From Haloplanus salinus (GTDB lineage Archaea > Halobacteriota > Halobacteria > Halobacteriales > Haloferacaceae): a stretch of DNA of 64,000 nucleotides. The translations under genes and the position numbers were made by a program. The DNA is taken from positions 1,240,001 through 1,304,000 of the forward strand of contig NZ_QPHM01000001.1 in the NCBI RefSeq assembly GCF_003336245.1, read 5' to 3'. The notes beneath the pieces are model-generated. The model made no database searches, had not been told where the DNA came from, and was given only the letters and a program-made list of their open reading frames with translations. Position 1 is the stretch's first letter, and each line of letters starts with the position of its first letter. Shown piece after piece: positions 25,787-35,221 of the stretch.

Positions 25787-26116
25787 ATTACAGACTATGA
25801 CGAGGAGGAACCGCTCGCATCCTGGGAAGGAGCCTTCCTGCCAGACTGGGAGTGGGAGGCATACGAGAAAGAAGACGACGGCCTGTACTTTGGCCGGGTC
25901 AAATCCCCGAACACGTACGGAAACTGGGAATATGGCTACTTCAGCCAGGAACAATTGGAGAAGGCCGGAGCCTACAGAACTGATCTAGATCCGGACAGTG
26001 AGGAACCATTGTTCCCGGATGGCGGCAGAGTCAAGGATATTGTCGGGGTGTATGAAACCGAGTTAGAGGCCTTGCTTGTGCCCGAAGAAGGTGATCTACA
26101 ATACCAGGAGAAGTAG
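25787..26116 (+). CDS. Small acidic hypothetical protein, probable ATT start
   Basis: A 109-residue product beginning (M)TDYDEEEPLASWEGAFLPDW, with DDGLYFGRVKSPNTYGNWEY and YFSQEQLEKAGAYRTD. There is no ATG/GTG/TTG at the start; ATT at 25,787 follows AGGGTGA by 7 nt. The reading frame has coding character through to a TAG at 26,116. It overlaps the next gene by 16 bp. Not recognised. Confidence 0.55.
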   Translation: MTDYDEEEPLASWEGAFLPDWEWEAYEKEDDGLYFGRVKSPNTYGNWEYGYFSQEQLEKAGAYRTDLDPDSEEPLFPDGGRVKDIVGVYETELEALLVPEEGDLQYQEK

Positions 26117-26559
26117 ACGAATTACTGGAAGAATACGCTGAAGAGAAACAATACGTGGAAGAGGAGAAGCCGTACTGGATGAACCTCACCGGAGGTACCT
26201 CTTTCTCCGGGGAACTCCGGTTCGAGCTGGAGAATTACTTTCCCGAAGCACACTACAAGCAAGCTATCGATCAGGCCTTCAAAGAGAAAGCCGAGGATGA
26301 GATTCTGCCGGATGGAGGAAGCAGGACACAGTATTACTGGAGCGGGGAAGACGGAGTCGTGTACCACACTGAGGCCGGAGATGAACTGGTTGATCCGTTC
26401 TTCGATACGATAGAGGAAGCAGAACAGTTTCTTCAAAATCAGGCTGAGCAACACGGTCAGGAGAGGTATCAGGGAATGGTTCTCAGACGAGCGGGAAATA
26501 TGAAGATGAAGGAAGCGACCGACGTACTGACCGAACAAGCCGGTCTAACGGATTGGTGA
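26101..26559 (+). CDS. Hypothetical protein, probable ATA start
   Basis: A 152-residue protein beginning (M)PGEVDELLEEYAEEKQYVEE, with ELRFELENYFPEAHYKQAID and DPFFDTIEEAEQFLQNQAEQ. A GTG at 26,155 is possible but would discard a clearly helical acidic N-terminus. ATA at 26,101 lies 6 nt after AAGGTGA. No motif recognised. The downstream ORF follows within 5 bp, so this is one operon. Confidence 0.55.
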   Translation: MPGEVDELLEEYAEEKQYVEEEKPYWMNLTGGTSFSGELRFELENYFPEAHYKQAIDQAFKEKAEDEILPDGGSRTQYYWSGEDGVVYHTEAGDELVDPFFDTIEEAEQFLQNQAEQHGQERYQGMVLRRAGNMKMKEATDVLTEQAGLTDW

Positions 26560-26563
26560 TGTG

Positions 26564-26722
26564 ATGATTAGTTACTTGATGAAGAGGCTCAGTCATTCTT
26601 CAAAAGGTAAAACCTGGGTCAAGATTCTGAAAGTATCCCTGGCTAGAGATAGAACTACGTTAGCCGTGGTTTCCGGGATGCTTGCAGAGTATGAACGATG
26701 TGCGGGAGGTGACCTGTTATAG
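26564..26722 (+). CDS. Small hypothetical protein (52 residues)
   Basis: The reading MISYLMKRLSHSSKGKTWVK then ILKVSLARDRTTLAVVSGML is a basic helical protein. ATG at 26,564 directly follows the previous stop and its GGTGA. Its TAG overlaps the putative ATA start of the next gene (ATAG), analogous to ATGA coupling. Confidence 0.5.
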   Translation: MISYLMKRLSHSSKGKTWVKILKVSLARDRTTLAVVSGMLAEYERCAGGDLL

Positions 26723-28221
26723 AACAGGATGTCTTCGGTGTTGATGTTGAGGGATGGGTTGAGCAGAACCGGAGTCGTGACCTGTATGAGCTGGTGCGTG
26801 AGCCAATTCAGAATGCGTTGGATACAGGGTCTGATCTTGATGTCCAGGTTGATTACGGTGACCGAAGCGTTGTCGTCGAGGATTATGACCCTGAAGGTGT
26901 AGAAGATCTTTCCCGGTTCTACGACCTGTTTTCAGGCAGCAAACAGCATGATCCTGAGAAGCGCGGTCGTTTCGGCCGTGGTGTGAAGGAGTTTATCGGT
27001 GCGACCGATGAAACCGTGATCTCGTCGACGGGAGGAGGTCTTAGATTCAGCTTTGACACTGTATACGATGAGGTCCTGGATGAGTATCAGGTCGAGTCTT
27101 CACGTGAGATGTTACCCGGTGTGGAGAGGGAGCGCGGTACCATGGTCTACGGTTCGAACTCGGACTGGACACAACAGGATCTGGAGCAGGTTGAGGATTT
27201 TATCAGCGATCTCTGGATGCCTCGTGACCGCGAACTGGTTTTGGAGACTTTCAGGCCTTACAGTGAGAAGGTGATGACGGGTGAGGAGCCGGACGCTACT
27301 TTGGAGAATCAGTACTTGCCGACGATTGTTTTTGATGAAGGCGTGCAGAAGGAGAAGCACCGTAGTACACCGGTTGAGGTGAACAAGACCGAGCCAGGAG
27401 AGGGCGGTATCTATGAGATGGGTATTCCGGTTACGCGTGGTGAGGAGTTCCCGTTCCTGTTTAATGTGCATCAGAAGACTCCGGTTACTGAGCGGCGTAA
27501 CGAGTTGGATAACAGTTACAGAAGTGATTTGATGCGGTCCTTGCTTGATAACCGTCTTGACCTCCTAGACGACGAAGAACTAGAGGAAGAGTACGTCACC
27601 CAGTATATCTCCCAGTTCAGTCATAAGACCAGTGAGGACACCCAGCAAGAGTATATTTCTCGCAGGTTCGGTAACGACCCTGATAACCTTCTGGTGTACA
27701 GTGATTCAACGCCGAATATGGCGGTTACGTGGGCCGTTCAACGTCAACTGCCGATGGAGAAGTTGAACGAGTACAGCCGTAATATCAGCGGGATACTCGA
27801 CAACCAGTGTCCATCGGTTCAGGAATGGTTCAACGAGCAAAACAGTGAGAGAGCAATCGACCCGGTCGAAACACCGGGAGAAGCTCAAGAAGATCTGATA
27901 CAGTACTTTGAAGAGGAGATCTTAGGCCGTTCCAGCGCCGACGACGTCGACTTCGAGTTAGCCTACATCAGTGAGGACTCTGAGGAAGGCCAGACACACG
28001 CAACGTACAGCCCGGTCGATGAGACAATTTATTTGAATGCGTTAGCGGATGACTGGAGTTCTCCGACTCCAAGCAGGATCGGCACCGCATTACACGAGAT
28101 CGGACACCACGAGACAGACCCGAATAGGGACGGGCATGGGCCCCGCTGGTACCACGCCGTCGAAGAACTCAGCGGCGAAGTAATCCAAAACCTAGAACAA
28201 GAACTCGAAGACCTCGAATAA
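26719..28221 (+). CDS. GHKL ATPase fused to a SprT-like HExGH metallopeptidase, probable ATA start
   Basis: A 500-residue protein. The N-terminal region has a GHKL (Hsp90/MutL/MORC-type) ATPase signature: N-box LVREPIQNALDTG (about 26-38), then FDLF-like loop, and RFGRGVKEFIGATDE (about 83-97). The C-terminus has a zinc-peptidase motif ALHEIGHHE (about 457-465) followed by DRDGHGPRWYHAVEE, like the third ligand region of SprT/Wss1-type enzymes. ATA at 26,719 lies 6 nt after GGAGGTGA; the first GTG (26,794) would cut the N-box helix. A defence or DNA-protein-crosslink role is speculative. Confidence 0.7.
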   Translation: MEQDVFGVDVEGWVEQNRSRDLYELVREPIQNALDTGSDLDVQVDYGDRSVVVEDYDPEGVEDLSRFYDLFSGSKQHDPEKRGRFGRGVKEFIGATDETVISSTGGGLRFSFDTVYDEVLDEYQVESSREMLPGVERERGTMVYGSNSDWTQQDLEQVEDFISDLWMPRDRELVLETFRPYSEKVMTGEEPDATLENQYLPTIVFDEGVQKEKHRSTPVEVNKTEPGEGGIYEMGIPVTRGEEFPFLFNVHQKTPVTERRNELDNSYRSDLMRSLLDNRLDLLDDEELEEEYVTQYISQFSHKTSEDTQQEYISRRFGNDPDNLLVYSDSTPNMAVTWAVQRQLPMEKLNEYSRNISGILDNQCPSVQEWFNEQNSERAIDPVETPGEAQEDLIQYFEEEILGRSSADDVDFELAYISEDSEEGQTHATYSPVDETIYLNALADDWSSPTPSRIGTALHEIGHHETDPNRDGHGPRWYHAVEELSGEVIQNLEQELEDLE

Positions 28222-28243
28222 AAGGGCCTCAGGTGATGAATCA

Positions 28244-28627
28244 GTAGAAGGCCTCAAAGATGAGTTCGATAGGTCGCTGGGAGAGGAGGTCCGAGATCAA
28301 ATCCTGAGGGAATACGAGCTGGATGAAAGAGACCACGTCCTCGAACAAGAGTACACTTCGGATATTTCACATCAGGACGGAGACGTCCCTTACCGGATGC
28401 AGATCAGCTACGAGGACGGAGGCCCCAGCTACTTCGTCAACGATTATTTCCCGCATTTTCACTACCAGGCCTCGGCAGTCCTAGCAGACGAAGAATACGA
28501 CCTACTGATTGAATACTGGGGAACCAGAGACACCGATCTGGGAGACCTAGAAACCGAATCACAGGCCTTCGAAAAGCTGAGGGAGGATGGAGCTGCCAAC
28601 AATATCTCTGAGCTTGGTTTGGATTAG
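28244..28627 (+). CDS. Hypothetical protein, start unclear (possibly GTA)
   Basis: The frame reads EGLKDEFDRSLGEEVRDQIL onward, then YRMQISYEDGGPSYFVNDYF and EYDLLIEYWGTRDTDLGDLE, to a TAG at 28,627. An ATG at 28,397 is available but would remove the helical N-terminal 50 residues. A GTA at 28,244 lies 7 nt after AGGTGA. It is the last gene of the cluster. Not recognised. Confidence 0.5.
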   Translation, partial: VEGLKDEFDRSLGEEVRDQILREYELDERDHVLEQEYTSDISHQDGDVPYRMQISYEDGGPSYFVNDYFPHFHYQASAVLADEEYDLLIEYWGTRDTDLGDLETESQAFEKLREDGAANNISELGLD

Positions 28628-28723
28628 ATGGCGGTATCTAGAGAATAGTAGTTAGATAACACTCCGATATACAAGGCCTGAAGACAGAGGAAAGTCTAAC
28701 AGTCAGGTAATGACCGGTACACT

Positions 28724-29263
28724 ATGTATGTAGTAAGTACGATGGGAAGTGGTGATCTCGGTCGAGAGCTTGATTTAGACGCTGTTATCAAGTCGCTGGA
28801 AAACGAGTTTGATATTGAATCAAACCGGCATAGCGGCTCTATGGTTACTATTCGCTTAGAATCTGAGGGACCCGCTCTTACCCTCTACCGGACAGGAACA
28901 TACCAGATCCGGGGAACGGACAGTAGAAAGACGCTGTTCGAAGCTAATGAAGATCTTCTAGATGCTCTTCGCTCAGTTGGTGTGGAATTTTCTGAACCAG
29001 ATTTTGAACAAAATAACGCAGTCTTCCTTGAGGATTTTGAGACCAATATTCAATTAGAGACACTCTCATTACATCTCGGTTTGGAGGATGTAGAGTATGA
29101 GCCGGAACAGTTCCCTGGTGTCATCTACAGGCCACCGGAAATTGGCACCGTTAATCTGATTTTTTCCAGCGGCAAGACGATCATCAGCGGGACAGTAGAA
29201 AACGAGGTCGCTGAACAATCTTCGGAACACCTGCGAAAACAGCTTTCCACCCTTCCCACCTAA
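28724..29263 (+). CDS. tbp: Divergent TATA-binding protein, copy 1
   Basis: A 179-residue protein with two TBP repeats. The second repeat holds the family signature YEPEQFPGVIYRPPEIG and VNLIFSSGKTIISG, with the DNA-intercalating Phe positions kept. The first repeat is degenerate: HSGSMVTIRL and ALTLYRTGTYQIRG, where both expected Phe are missing (the second is Tyr). Expected role: basal transcription factor binding TATA boxes with TFB; the asymmetry may change promoter choice. It stands just upstream of hsdM. ATG 28,724; AT-rich sequence precedes it. Confidence 0.88.
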   Translation: MYVVSTMGSGDLGRELDLDAVIKSLENEFDIESNRHSGSMVTIRLESEGPALTLYRTGTYQIRGTDSRKTLFEANEDLLDALRSVGVEFSEPDFEQNNAVFLEDFETNIQLETLSLHLGLEDVEYEPEQFPGVIYRPPEIGTVNLIFSSGKTIISGTVENEVAEQSSEHLRKQLSTLPT

Positions 29264-29334
29264 ACACTATAATTTGGTTTCGAAGCTATCTACCCAACAC
29301 AAGCATTAACAGTGTTTCCTTAGCACTACTACAC

Positions 29335-30912
29335 ATGGCGATAGCGGGAGACTCTAACGGCGAACTTGAAAAGAAACTCTGGGAAACTGCTGAAAAACTA
29401 CGAGGACCAGTTGACCCCTCCGAATACAAAGACTTCGCACTAGGCCTGCTATTCTTGAAGAGTATGTCTGACTCTTTCGCGGCCCGAAGAAAAGAACTTG
29501 AGGAGAAAACGCGAGACGAAGACTCCCGATACTATACTGAAGACGAGAAAGAACGCGAATACATTCTAACGGACAAGGATGAGTACAAGAGCGAAAACGT
29601 ATTCTACCTCCCTGAAGATACCCGCTGGCAGTACTTCGTCGACAACGCTACTGACCCTCAAATCGGTAAGAAAATCGATGATGCGATGCGAGCCATCGAA
29701 GAGGAAAACCCGCGATTAAAAGGAATACTTCCGAAAGGATATTCGCGCTCTTCTCTCTCCGACAACTCTTCTGACGCACTTGAAGGCCTGATCAACCTCT
29801 TCGCTGACTTGGAGATGGAAGCAGGTAACGGAGACGGCGACGAGGACATCTTCGGCCGGATCTACGAATACTTTATCAAGCAGTTCGCGATGGAAGGCGG
29901 CCAGAAAGGAGGAGAATTCTACACACCAAAGAGCGTAGTCGAGCTCATGGTAGAAGTGCTGGAACCGTACGAAGGCCGGATATTCGACCCCTTCAGCGGC
30001 TCCGGAGGAATGTTCGTACAGAGCCAGAAATTCATCGAAAGCCACGGCGGCGACACCGACAAAATCTCGATCTACGGCCAGGAGATCAAGGAAAGCACCC
30101 TCCAGATCTCCAAAATGAACCTCTACCTCCGAGGCCTAGACGGCAACATCAAACAAGGAGACAGCATTCTCAACGACCAGCACAAAGGCCTAGAAGCGGA
30201 CTACGTCATCACAAATCCTCCTTTCAATATGAGCGAATGGGGGAAAGACTCAATCGCAGATGACGATCCCCGATTCAAATATGGGATGCCTCCGTCCAAC
30301 AACGCCAACTATGCGTTCATTCAGCATATGATCAGCCACCTGGACGATGATGGGATGGCTGCGACAGTTATGGCGAACGGGGCAATGTCCGTGCAAAGCA
30401 CCGGTGGAGACATTCGTAAGTCAATTATTGAGGATGATTTGCTGGATGCGGTGATTGCCTTACCTAAGGAACTATTCTTCACTACCAGTATACCGGCCTG
30501 TATCTATATCCTAACCAAAGGCAAGAAGTCTGATCAATACAGAGATCGTTCCGGCGAGACATTGTTCGTTGATGCTAGGGAAGAATACGAAAGCATCGGT
30601 CAAACTCAGAATATATTGGAAGAAGAACACATCAACAAAATTGTTGAGAAAGTCAGAGCATACCGAGGAGAAGGGGTAGACGAATATAAGGATGAGACCG
30701 GATTCTGTAAGGTAGCCGAGATTGAAGATATCGCAGACAATCGTCATATAATTACGCCCGGAAGATACGTCGGTATAAAAGAACAAGAAGGCGACGACGA
30801 GCCATTTGAAGTTAAAATGGAGCGTTTATCTGCTGATCTTAGAGAGAATTTCCAGAAATCAAACGAGCTACAAGATCAAATTGAAAAGAATTTGGAGGTG
30901 CTAGGATTTTGA
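29335..30912 (+). CDS. hsdM: Type I restriction-modification, adenine methyltransferase subunit
   Basis: A 525-residue N6-adenine DNA methyltransferase. N-terminal helical HsdM domain (KKLWETAEKLRGPVDPSEYK onward); SAM motif DPFSGSGGMF near 218; catalytic NPPF near 293; FGRIYEYFIKQFA and KGGEFYTPKSVVELM are standard HsdM landmarks. It works with HsdS to methylate a bipartite site and with HsdR to cut unmodified DNA. ATG 29,335. The stop overlaps the TTG start of hsdS. The gene is intact. Confidence 0.95.
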   Translation: MAIAGDSNGELEKKLWETAEKLRGPVDPSEYKDFALGLLFLKSMSDSFAARRKELEEKTRDEDSRYYTEDEKEREYILTDKDEYKSENVFYLPEDTRWQYFVDNATDPQIGKKIDDAMRAIEEENPRLKGILPKGYSRSSLSDNSSDALEGLINLFADLEMEAGNGDGDEDIFGRIYEYFIKQFAMEGGQKGGEFYTPKSVVELMVEVLEPYEGRIFDPFSGSGGMFVQSQKFIESHGGDTDKISIYGQEIKESTLQISKMNLYLRGLDGNIKQGDSILNDQHKGLEADYVITNPPFNMSEWGKDSIADDDPRFKYGMPPSNNANYAFIQHMISHLDDDGMAATVMANGAMSVQSTGGDIRKSIIEDDLLDAVIALPKELFFTTSIPACIYILTKGKKSDQYRDRSGETLFVDAREEYESIGQTQNILEEEHINKIVEKVRAYRGEGVDEYKDETGFCKVAEIEDIADNRHIITPGRYVGIKEQEGDDEPFEVKMERLSADLRENFQKSNELQDQIEKNLEVLGF

Positions 30913-32216
30913 CCAAAGAGCAATATGAGCTAGAGGACTCCAAGATCGATCAGAATCCTGAGAATGACCCGAGTGTTGATTGGGAAATGAAAGAATTGGA
31001 AGATGTGGCGGATCTCAACCCGGGTTCGATAAATGACGAGGGGTTCAATTTTGAGGAAATTCAATATCTCGACATATCATCAACTGGAAAAGGTTTCATA
31101 GAGGAGTTGTCAGATTACAGTATAGAAGAGGCACCTAGTCGAGCGAAGAGAACTGTCAAAACAGGAGACACTGTGCTCTCAAGAGTTCGTCCAATAAGAG
31201 AGCAATTTACTCTTGTACAGGATCCTCCGATGAATCTTGTAGTCTCAACAGGGTTCGCTGTTTTACGAGCAAAAGAGGGAATTGATGAAAAATATCTCTA
31301 CTATGCCGCGACTACTCCAGAGATGATTATGTGGATGGATAACCACACGTCCGGAAGTGCTTATCCAGCCGTCAATCTAAGCACATTAAAACACGCTGAA
31401 ATTCCTGTTCCTTCTGTTACTACACAAAAAAAGATAGGAGAGATTCTACATAAGATTGATCTAAAAATAGAGGTAAATAAACAGATTAATGATATTTTGG
31501 AGGAGATGGTTCAAGTCCTATTCAAGGCTTGGTTTGTTGATTTTGAATCTTATGAAGATTTCAAACAGTCCGGGCTAGGTGAAATTCCAGAAGGTTTTGA
31601 AGTGTGTCAGATAGGAGATGTTTGTAGTACAAGAGGTGGAGGGACTCCAAGCACAGATATTGATGACTACTGGGGCGGCGATAATTTGTGGCTGACTCCT
31701 AAGGAAGTCACATCTCTTAACTCAAAAATCGCGTTTGACACTGAAAGAAAAGTGAGTGATGAGGGTCTGAATAATAGTTCTACGGCAATTATGCCAGAAA
31801 AGTCAGTACTTCTTACAAGTAGAGCTACTGTTGGAGAAGTAGTTGTTAACCGGGAACCAATGGGCACTAACCAGGGATTCATTTGTATTCAGCCAAATGA
31901 TAGGGTAGAACCGTATTATCTTGCTTGTCTTGTTGAAAATAAGCGGCCTGAAATAGAGAATCGAGCTAGTGGCAGCACATATGATGAAATAAGCCAGACT
32001 TCTTTTAATGGAATCCAAGTTGCGATTCCTCCGAAAGAAGATATTGAAGAATTCGAAGACAAAGTAGAGGAGATCTATGAGGATATATACACTAGGGAGC
32101 TTGAAAACCGTCGTTTGGAAGAATTACGCGATACTCTGCTTCCGAAGCTGATGTCGGGTGAGATCAGGGTTAATGATATAGAGTTGGATGAGTTAGAGGT
32201 TGATAGTGAGGTTTGA
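30909..32216 (+). CDS. hsdS: Type I restriction-modification, specificity subunit
   Basis: A 435-residue protein with two target-recognition domains (about 20-170 and 225-400), each starting with a typical segment (DWEMKELEDVADLNPGS; CQIGDVCSTRGGGTPST). Each is followed by a conserved helical spacer (IGEILHKIDLKIEVNKQIND; ENRRLEELRDTLLPKLMSGE). It fixes the DNA sequence recognised. TTG start at 30,909 overlaps the hsdM stop and follows GGAGGTG. This stretch is AT-richer and lacks AGGCCT for about 2.4 kb, suggesting more recent exchange of the recognition gene. Confidence 0.93.
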   Translation: MTKEQYELEDSKIDQNPENDPSVDWEMKELEDVADLNPGSINDEGFNFEEIQYLDISSTGKGFIEELSDYSIEEAPSRAKRTVKTGDTVLSRVRPIREQFTLVQDPPMNLVVSTGFAVLRAKEGIDEKYLYYAATTPEMIMWMDNHTSGSAYPAVNLSTLKHAEIPVPSVTTQKKIGEILHKIDLKIEVNKQINDILEEMVQVLFKAWFVDFESYEDFKQSGLGEIPEGFEVCQIGDVCSTRGGGTPSTDIDDYWGGDNLWLTPKEVTSLNSKIAFDTERKVSDEGLNNSSTAIMPEKSVLLTSRATVGEVVVNREPMGTNQGFICIQPNDRVEPYYLACLVENKRPEIENRASGSTYDEISQTSFNGIQVAIPPKEDIEEFEDKVEEIYEDIYTRELENRRLEELRDTLLPKLMSGEIRVNDIELDELEVDSEV

Positions 32217-32222
32217 TCTGTT

Positions 32223-35213
32223 ATGTCTATGAATGAGATGGAGTTGTCGGAGAGGCCGGCCCTACAGGCTTTTCAGGACATTGGGTATTCTTACAAGCAT
32301 GGTTCTGAGCTTGGGCCGAACAGTGAGGATCCGGAGCGTGAGTCTCTTTCTGATGTGGTTTTGCGTGGCCGTCTAGAGCAGAAGCTACGTGAATTTAATC
32401 CGTCGATGCCGGATGAAGCGATTGAGGATGCGATTTCTCAGCTACTAGGATACAACTCTACTCGTCTGCTGAAGAATAACAAGAATTTCCATGAGAGCTT
32501 GGTTAACGGTATCCAAGTAGAGTATGAGGTGAACGGTGAGCCTCGCGGTGATTTTGTTGATGTGTTTAATTTTGATGAGCCGAGGCAGAATGATTTCTTA
32601 GTTGTTAATCAGTTCCGGGTTCAGATAGGTGATGGGCCTGAGAGAAGGCCTGATGTGGTTGTGTTTGTGAATGGTCTTCCGATTGGGGTTTTGGAGATGA
32701 AGGATCCTACGAATCCTCAGGCCTCTATGGGCAATGCGTATAAGCAGGTTACAGATCGGTATGTAAACGATATTACTGAATTATTCCATTATAATGAGTT
32801 GATCGGGATTTTGGATATGAACAATGCCCGTCTTGGTTGTCTTTCTGCGGGTTGGGAGTGGTTCTCTCCTTGGCGGTATATTGATGAGGAGAAGGATGCG
32901 ACGGGGGAGTTACCGCCGTCTGAAGTCTTGATTAGAGGAGCTTTCGATAAGGAACGGGTCTTGGATTTAATCAAGAACTTTGTTGTCTACTCTGATTCGG
33001 ACGGTAAATTGAGTAAGAAGTTGGCGGCGTATCATCAGTTTTACGCGGTGAATAGCGCGGTCAACAGCAGTAAGGAGGTTGTCCCAGACCCTGATCAGAG
33101 CCGTATCGGGCTTGTCTGGCATACTCAGGGTTCGGGCAAGTCTTTGTCTATGGTGTTCTATGCGAAGAAGATCAAGCAAGAGAGTTCGATGAAGAATCCG
33201 ACTCTTGTTTTCCTCACTGATCGTAATGATCTTGATGATCAGTTATATACTGAGTTTAGGAAGCACGGATTGGATGCTGAGTGGGCGGATAGCGATAACA
33301 GGGTTGAGCTCCGCGACCGGTTGGACCGGGAAGCTGGAGGGATTGTTTTTGCCACGATTCAGAAGTTCCAGACTACGGATGATGAGGTACAGTATCCGGA
33401 GGTCAACGACCGGGATAACGTGATTGTGGTTGCTGATGAGGCCCATAGAACCCAGTACAGTACTTTAGCGGAGAATGTCAGGGATGGTTTGCCGAATGCC
33501 TCGCATCTTGGGTTTACTGCTACTCCGATTCAGAAGGAAGATCGGTCGACGATCAATACCTTTGGTGGATACGTCAGCCAGTATACGATCAAAGAGTCTG
33601 AAAAGGATGGGTCTACGGTCCCGATTTACTACGAGAGCCGGTTAGCGAAGCTTCAGGTAAATGATCCTGAGATCGAGGATCGGTTTAATGAGTTGATGGA
33701 GTCGAAGTCGGATGATCTGAAGCAGGAGATGAAGCGGAAGTGGACTCAGCTTCGGCGTGTCATCGAGAACAGTGAGGAGCGGACGGAGATGATAGCAGAT
33801 GACATTGTAGAACATTTCAACGACAGGGAGATTGAGGGTAAGGGAATGGTGGTTGCGATCAGCCGCCAGGCAGCAGTAAATCTGAGCCGGAAGATTAGAG
33901 ATAATCCTGATGCGCCGGAAACCCGAGTAGTGATTTCAGGGCAGGAAGACTTCATAGAAGATCCCATCTCAAACGAGAAACTGAAGAGGAGGTTCAAAGA
34001 TCCGGATGACTCCTTCGATATTGCGGTTGTCTGTGATAAGTGGCTGACCGGTTTTGATGCCCCGCATCTGCACACGCTTTACGTCGATAAGCCGATGAAG
34101 AATCATAATCTGCTTCAGGCGATCGGTAGGGTCAACCGGGTATACAAGGATAAGCCGGGAGGCCTTGTTGTCGATTATATTGGTATAAGCGAGCGTCTGA
34201 AGGAGGCCTTAGATAAGTATACTTCTGAGATCCGGGAAGATGCTATGCTGGATATTGAGGAGGCTGTGAAGGTGATGAGAGAGAAGCATCAGGAGGTCGC
34301 TAACTTCTTTTCTGAGGTTGATTACAGTAATTGGCCTCAGTTGGGGCAAATGGAGCGCCAACGCTTGTTATATAAGGCACAGAATGAGGTCTTGATTACT
34401 GAGAAGCGGGAGCAGGACTTCAGAGAGTCTATGAAGGGTTTGAAGAAGGCTCATTCGTTGGTGTCTCCGAATAGCGCTGCTAGTGAAATCCGGGCTGATC
34501 TGGCTTTCTTTGAGGCGGTCCTTGGTGCGATCAATAGTATCGATAATTCAGGTAATCCAGATGAGGTAGAGGAGTTGGATTCTGCGATGAAAGAGTTAGT
34601 CGCAGAGGGTGTTGGTATTGAAGATCTGGTCGAGGTAACTGGTTTCGATAAGTGGGAGAAAGAAAAGCCGGTGTTGAGCGATGAGTTCTTACAGGATGTA
34701 GAGGAAGTTGAGTTTGAGAATTTACAGGTGAAGATGCTTCGGCAATTGCTGGAGAATGAAATATCGACTCGGAAGAAGGGTAATCTTGCGAAGTATGAGT
34801 CATTTGAAGAGGAATTAGAAGAGACCATTGACCAGTATAATGAAGGGTTCTTATCGACTCAACAGGTTATCGATGAGCTTCGTGACTATGCTGATGAGAT
34901 TCAGGAGTCGGATGATCGGCAGGATGAACTCGGATTGAGTGATGAGGAGTTAGCGTTCTTTGATGCGATTTCTTCGAATACGGATACTGAGATTGAGGAG
35001 GAGAAGTTGAAGAGTATTGCTCAGGAGCTGAAGCAGAATCTTAAGGATAGGGTCGAATTAGACTGGACTAATCGTGATAAGATCCGTGCGGAGATTAAGA
35101 CTGAGGTTAAGGCTGTTCTACGAAATAACGGTCTCAGCTTGTATAAGCATGAGGACCTGGTCGAGCCGATCGTGGCTCAGGCAGAAGCTTTCTATGGTGG
35201 AGCTGCGGCTTGA
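32223..35213 (+). CDS. hsdR: Type I restriction-modification, endonuclease/translocase subunit
   Basis: A 996-residue motor-nuclease. An N-terminal RecB-like nuclease region includes PDVVVFVNGLPIGVLEMKD (D..ExK type) near 140-160. Walker A HTQGSGKSLSMVFY is near 300, DEAH in VVADEAHRTQYS near 404, then GFTATP, VVAISRQAAVNLS and the motif VI-like QAIGRVNRVY. A C-terminal helical HsdM-binding part follows. ATG 32,223 is 6 bp after the hsdS stop. The complete operon looks functional. Confidence 0.95.
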   Translation: MSMNEMELSERPALQAFQDIGYSYKHGSELGPNSEDPERESLSDVVLRGRLEQKLREFNPSMPDEAIEDAISQLLGYNSTRLLKNNKNFHESLVNGIQVEYEVNGEPRGDFVDVFNFDEPRQNDFLVVNQFRVQIGDGPERRPDVVVFVNGLPIGVLEMKDPTNPQASMGNAYKQVTDRYVNDITELFHYNELIGILDMNNARLGCLSAGWEWFSPWRYIDEEKDATGELPPSEVLIRGAFDKERVLDLIKNFVVYSDSDGKLSKKLAAYHQFYAVNSAVNSSKEVVPDPDQSRIGLVWHTQGSGKSLSMVFYAKKIKQESSMKNPTLVFLTDRNDLDDQLYTEFRKHGLDAEWADSDNRVELRDRLDREAGGIVFATIQKFQTTDDEVQYPEVNDRDNVIVVADEAHRTQYSTLAENVRDGLPNASHLGFTATPIQKEDRSTINTFGGYVSQYTIKESEKDGSTVPIYYESRLAKLQVNDPEIEDRFNELMESKSDDLKQEMKRKWTQLRRVIENSEERTEMIADDIVEHFNDREIEGKGMVVAISRQAAVNLSRKIRDNPDAPETRVVISGQEDFIEDPISNEKLKRRFKDPDDSFDIAVVCDKWLTGFDAPHLHTLYVDKPMKNHNLLQAIGRVNRVYKDKPGGLVVDYIGISERLKEALDKYTSEIREDAMLDIEEAVKVMREKHQEVANFFSEVDYSNWPQLGQMERQRLLYKAQNEVLITEKREQDFRESMKGLKKAHSLVSPNSAASEIRADLAFFEAVLGAINSIDNSGNPDEVEELDSAMKELVAEGVGIEDLVEVTGFDKWEKEKPVLSDEFLQDVEEVEFENLQVKMLRQLLENEISTRKKGNLAKYESFEEELEETIDQYNEGFLSTQQVIDELRDYADEIQESDDRQDELGLSDEELAFFDAISSNTDTEIEEEKLKSIAQELKQNLKDRVELDWTNRDKIRAEIKTEVKAVLRNNGLSLYKHEDLVEPIVAQAEAFYGGAAA

Positions 35214-35221
35214 CCTATTAG

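Noticed and set aside
26794-28221. GTG start for the GHKL-peptidase gene
   Set aside because: It would cut the helix carrying the GHKL N-box, and has no ribosome binding site.
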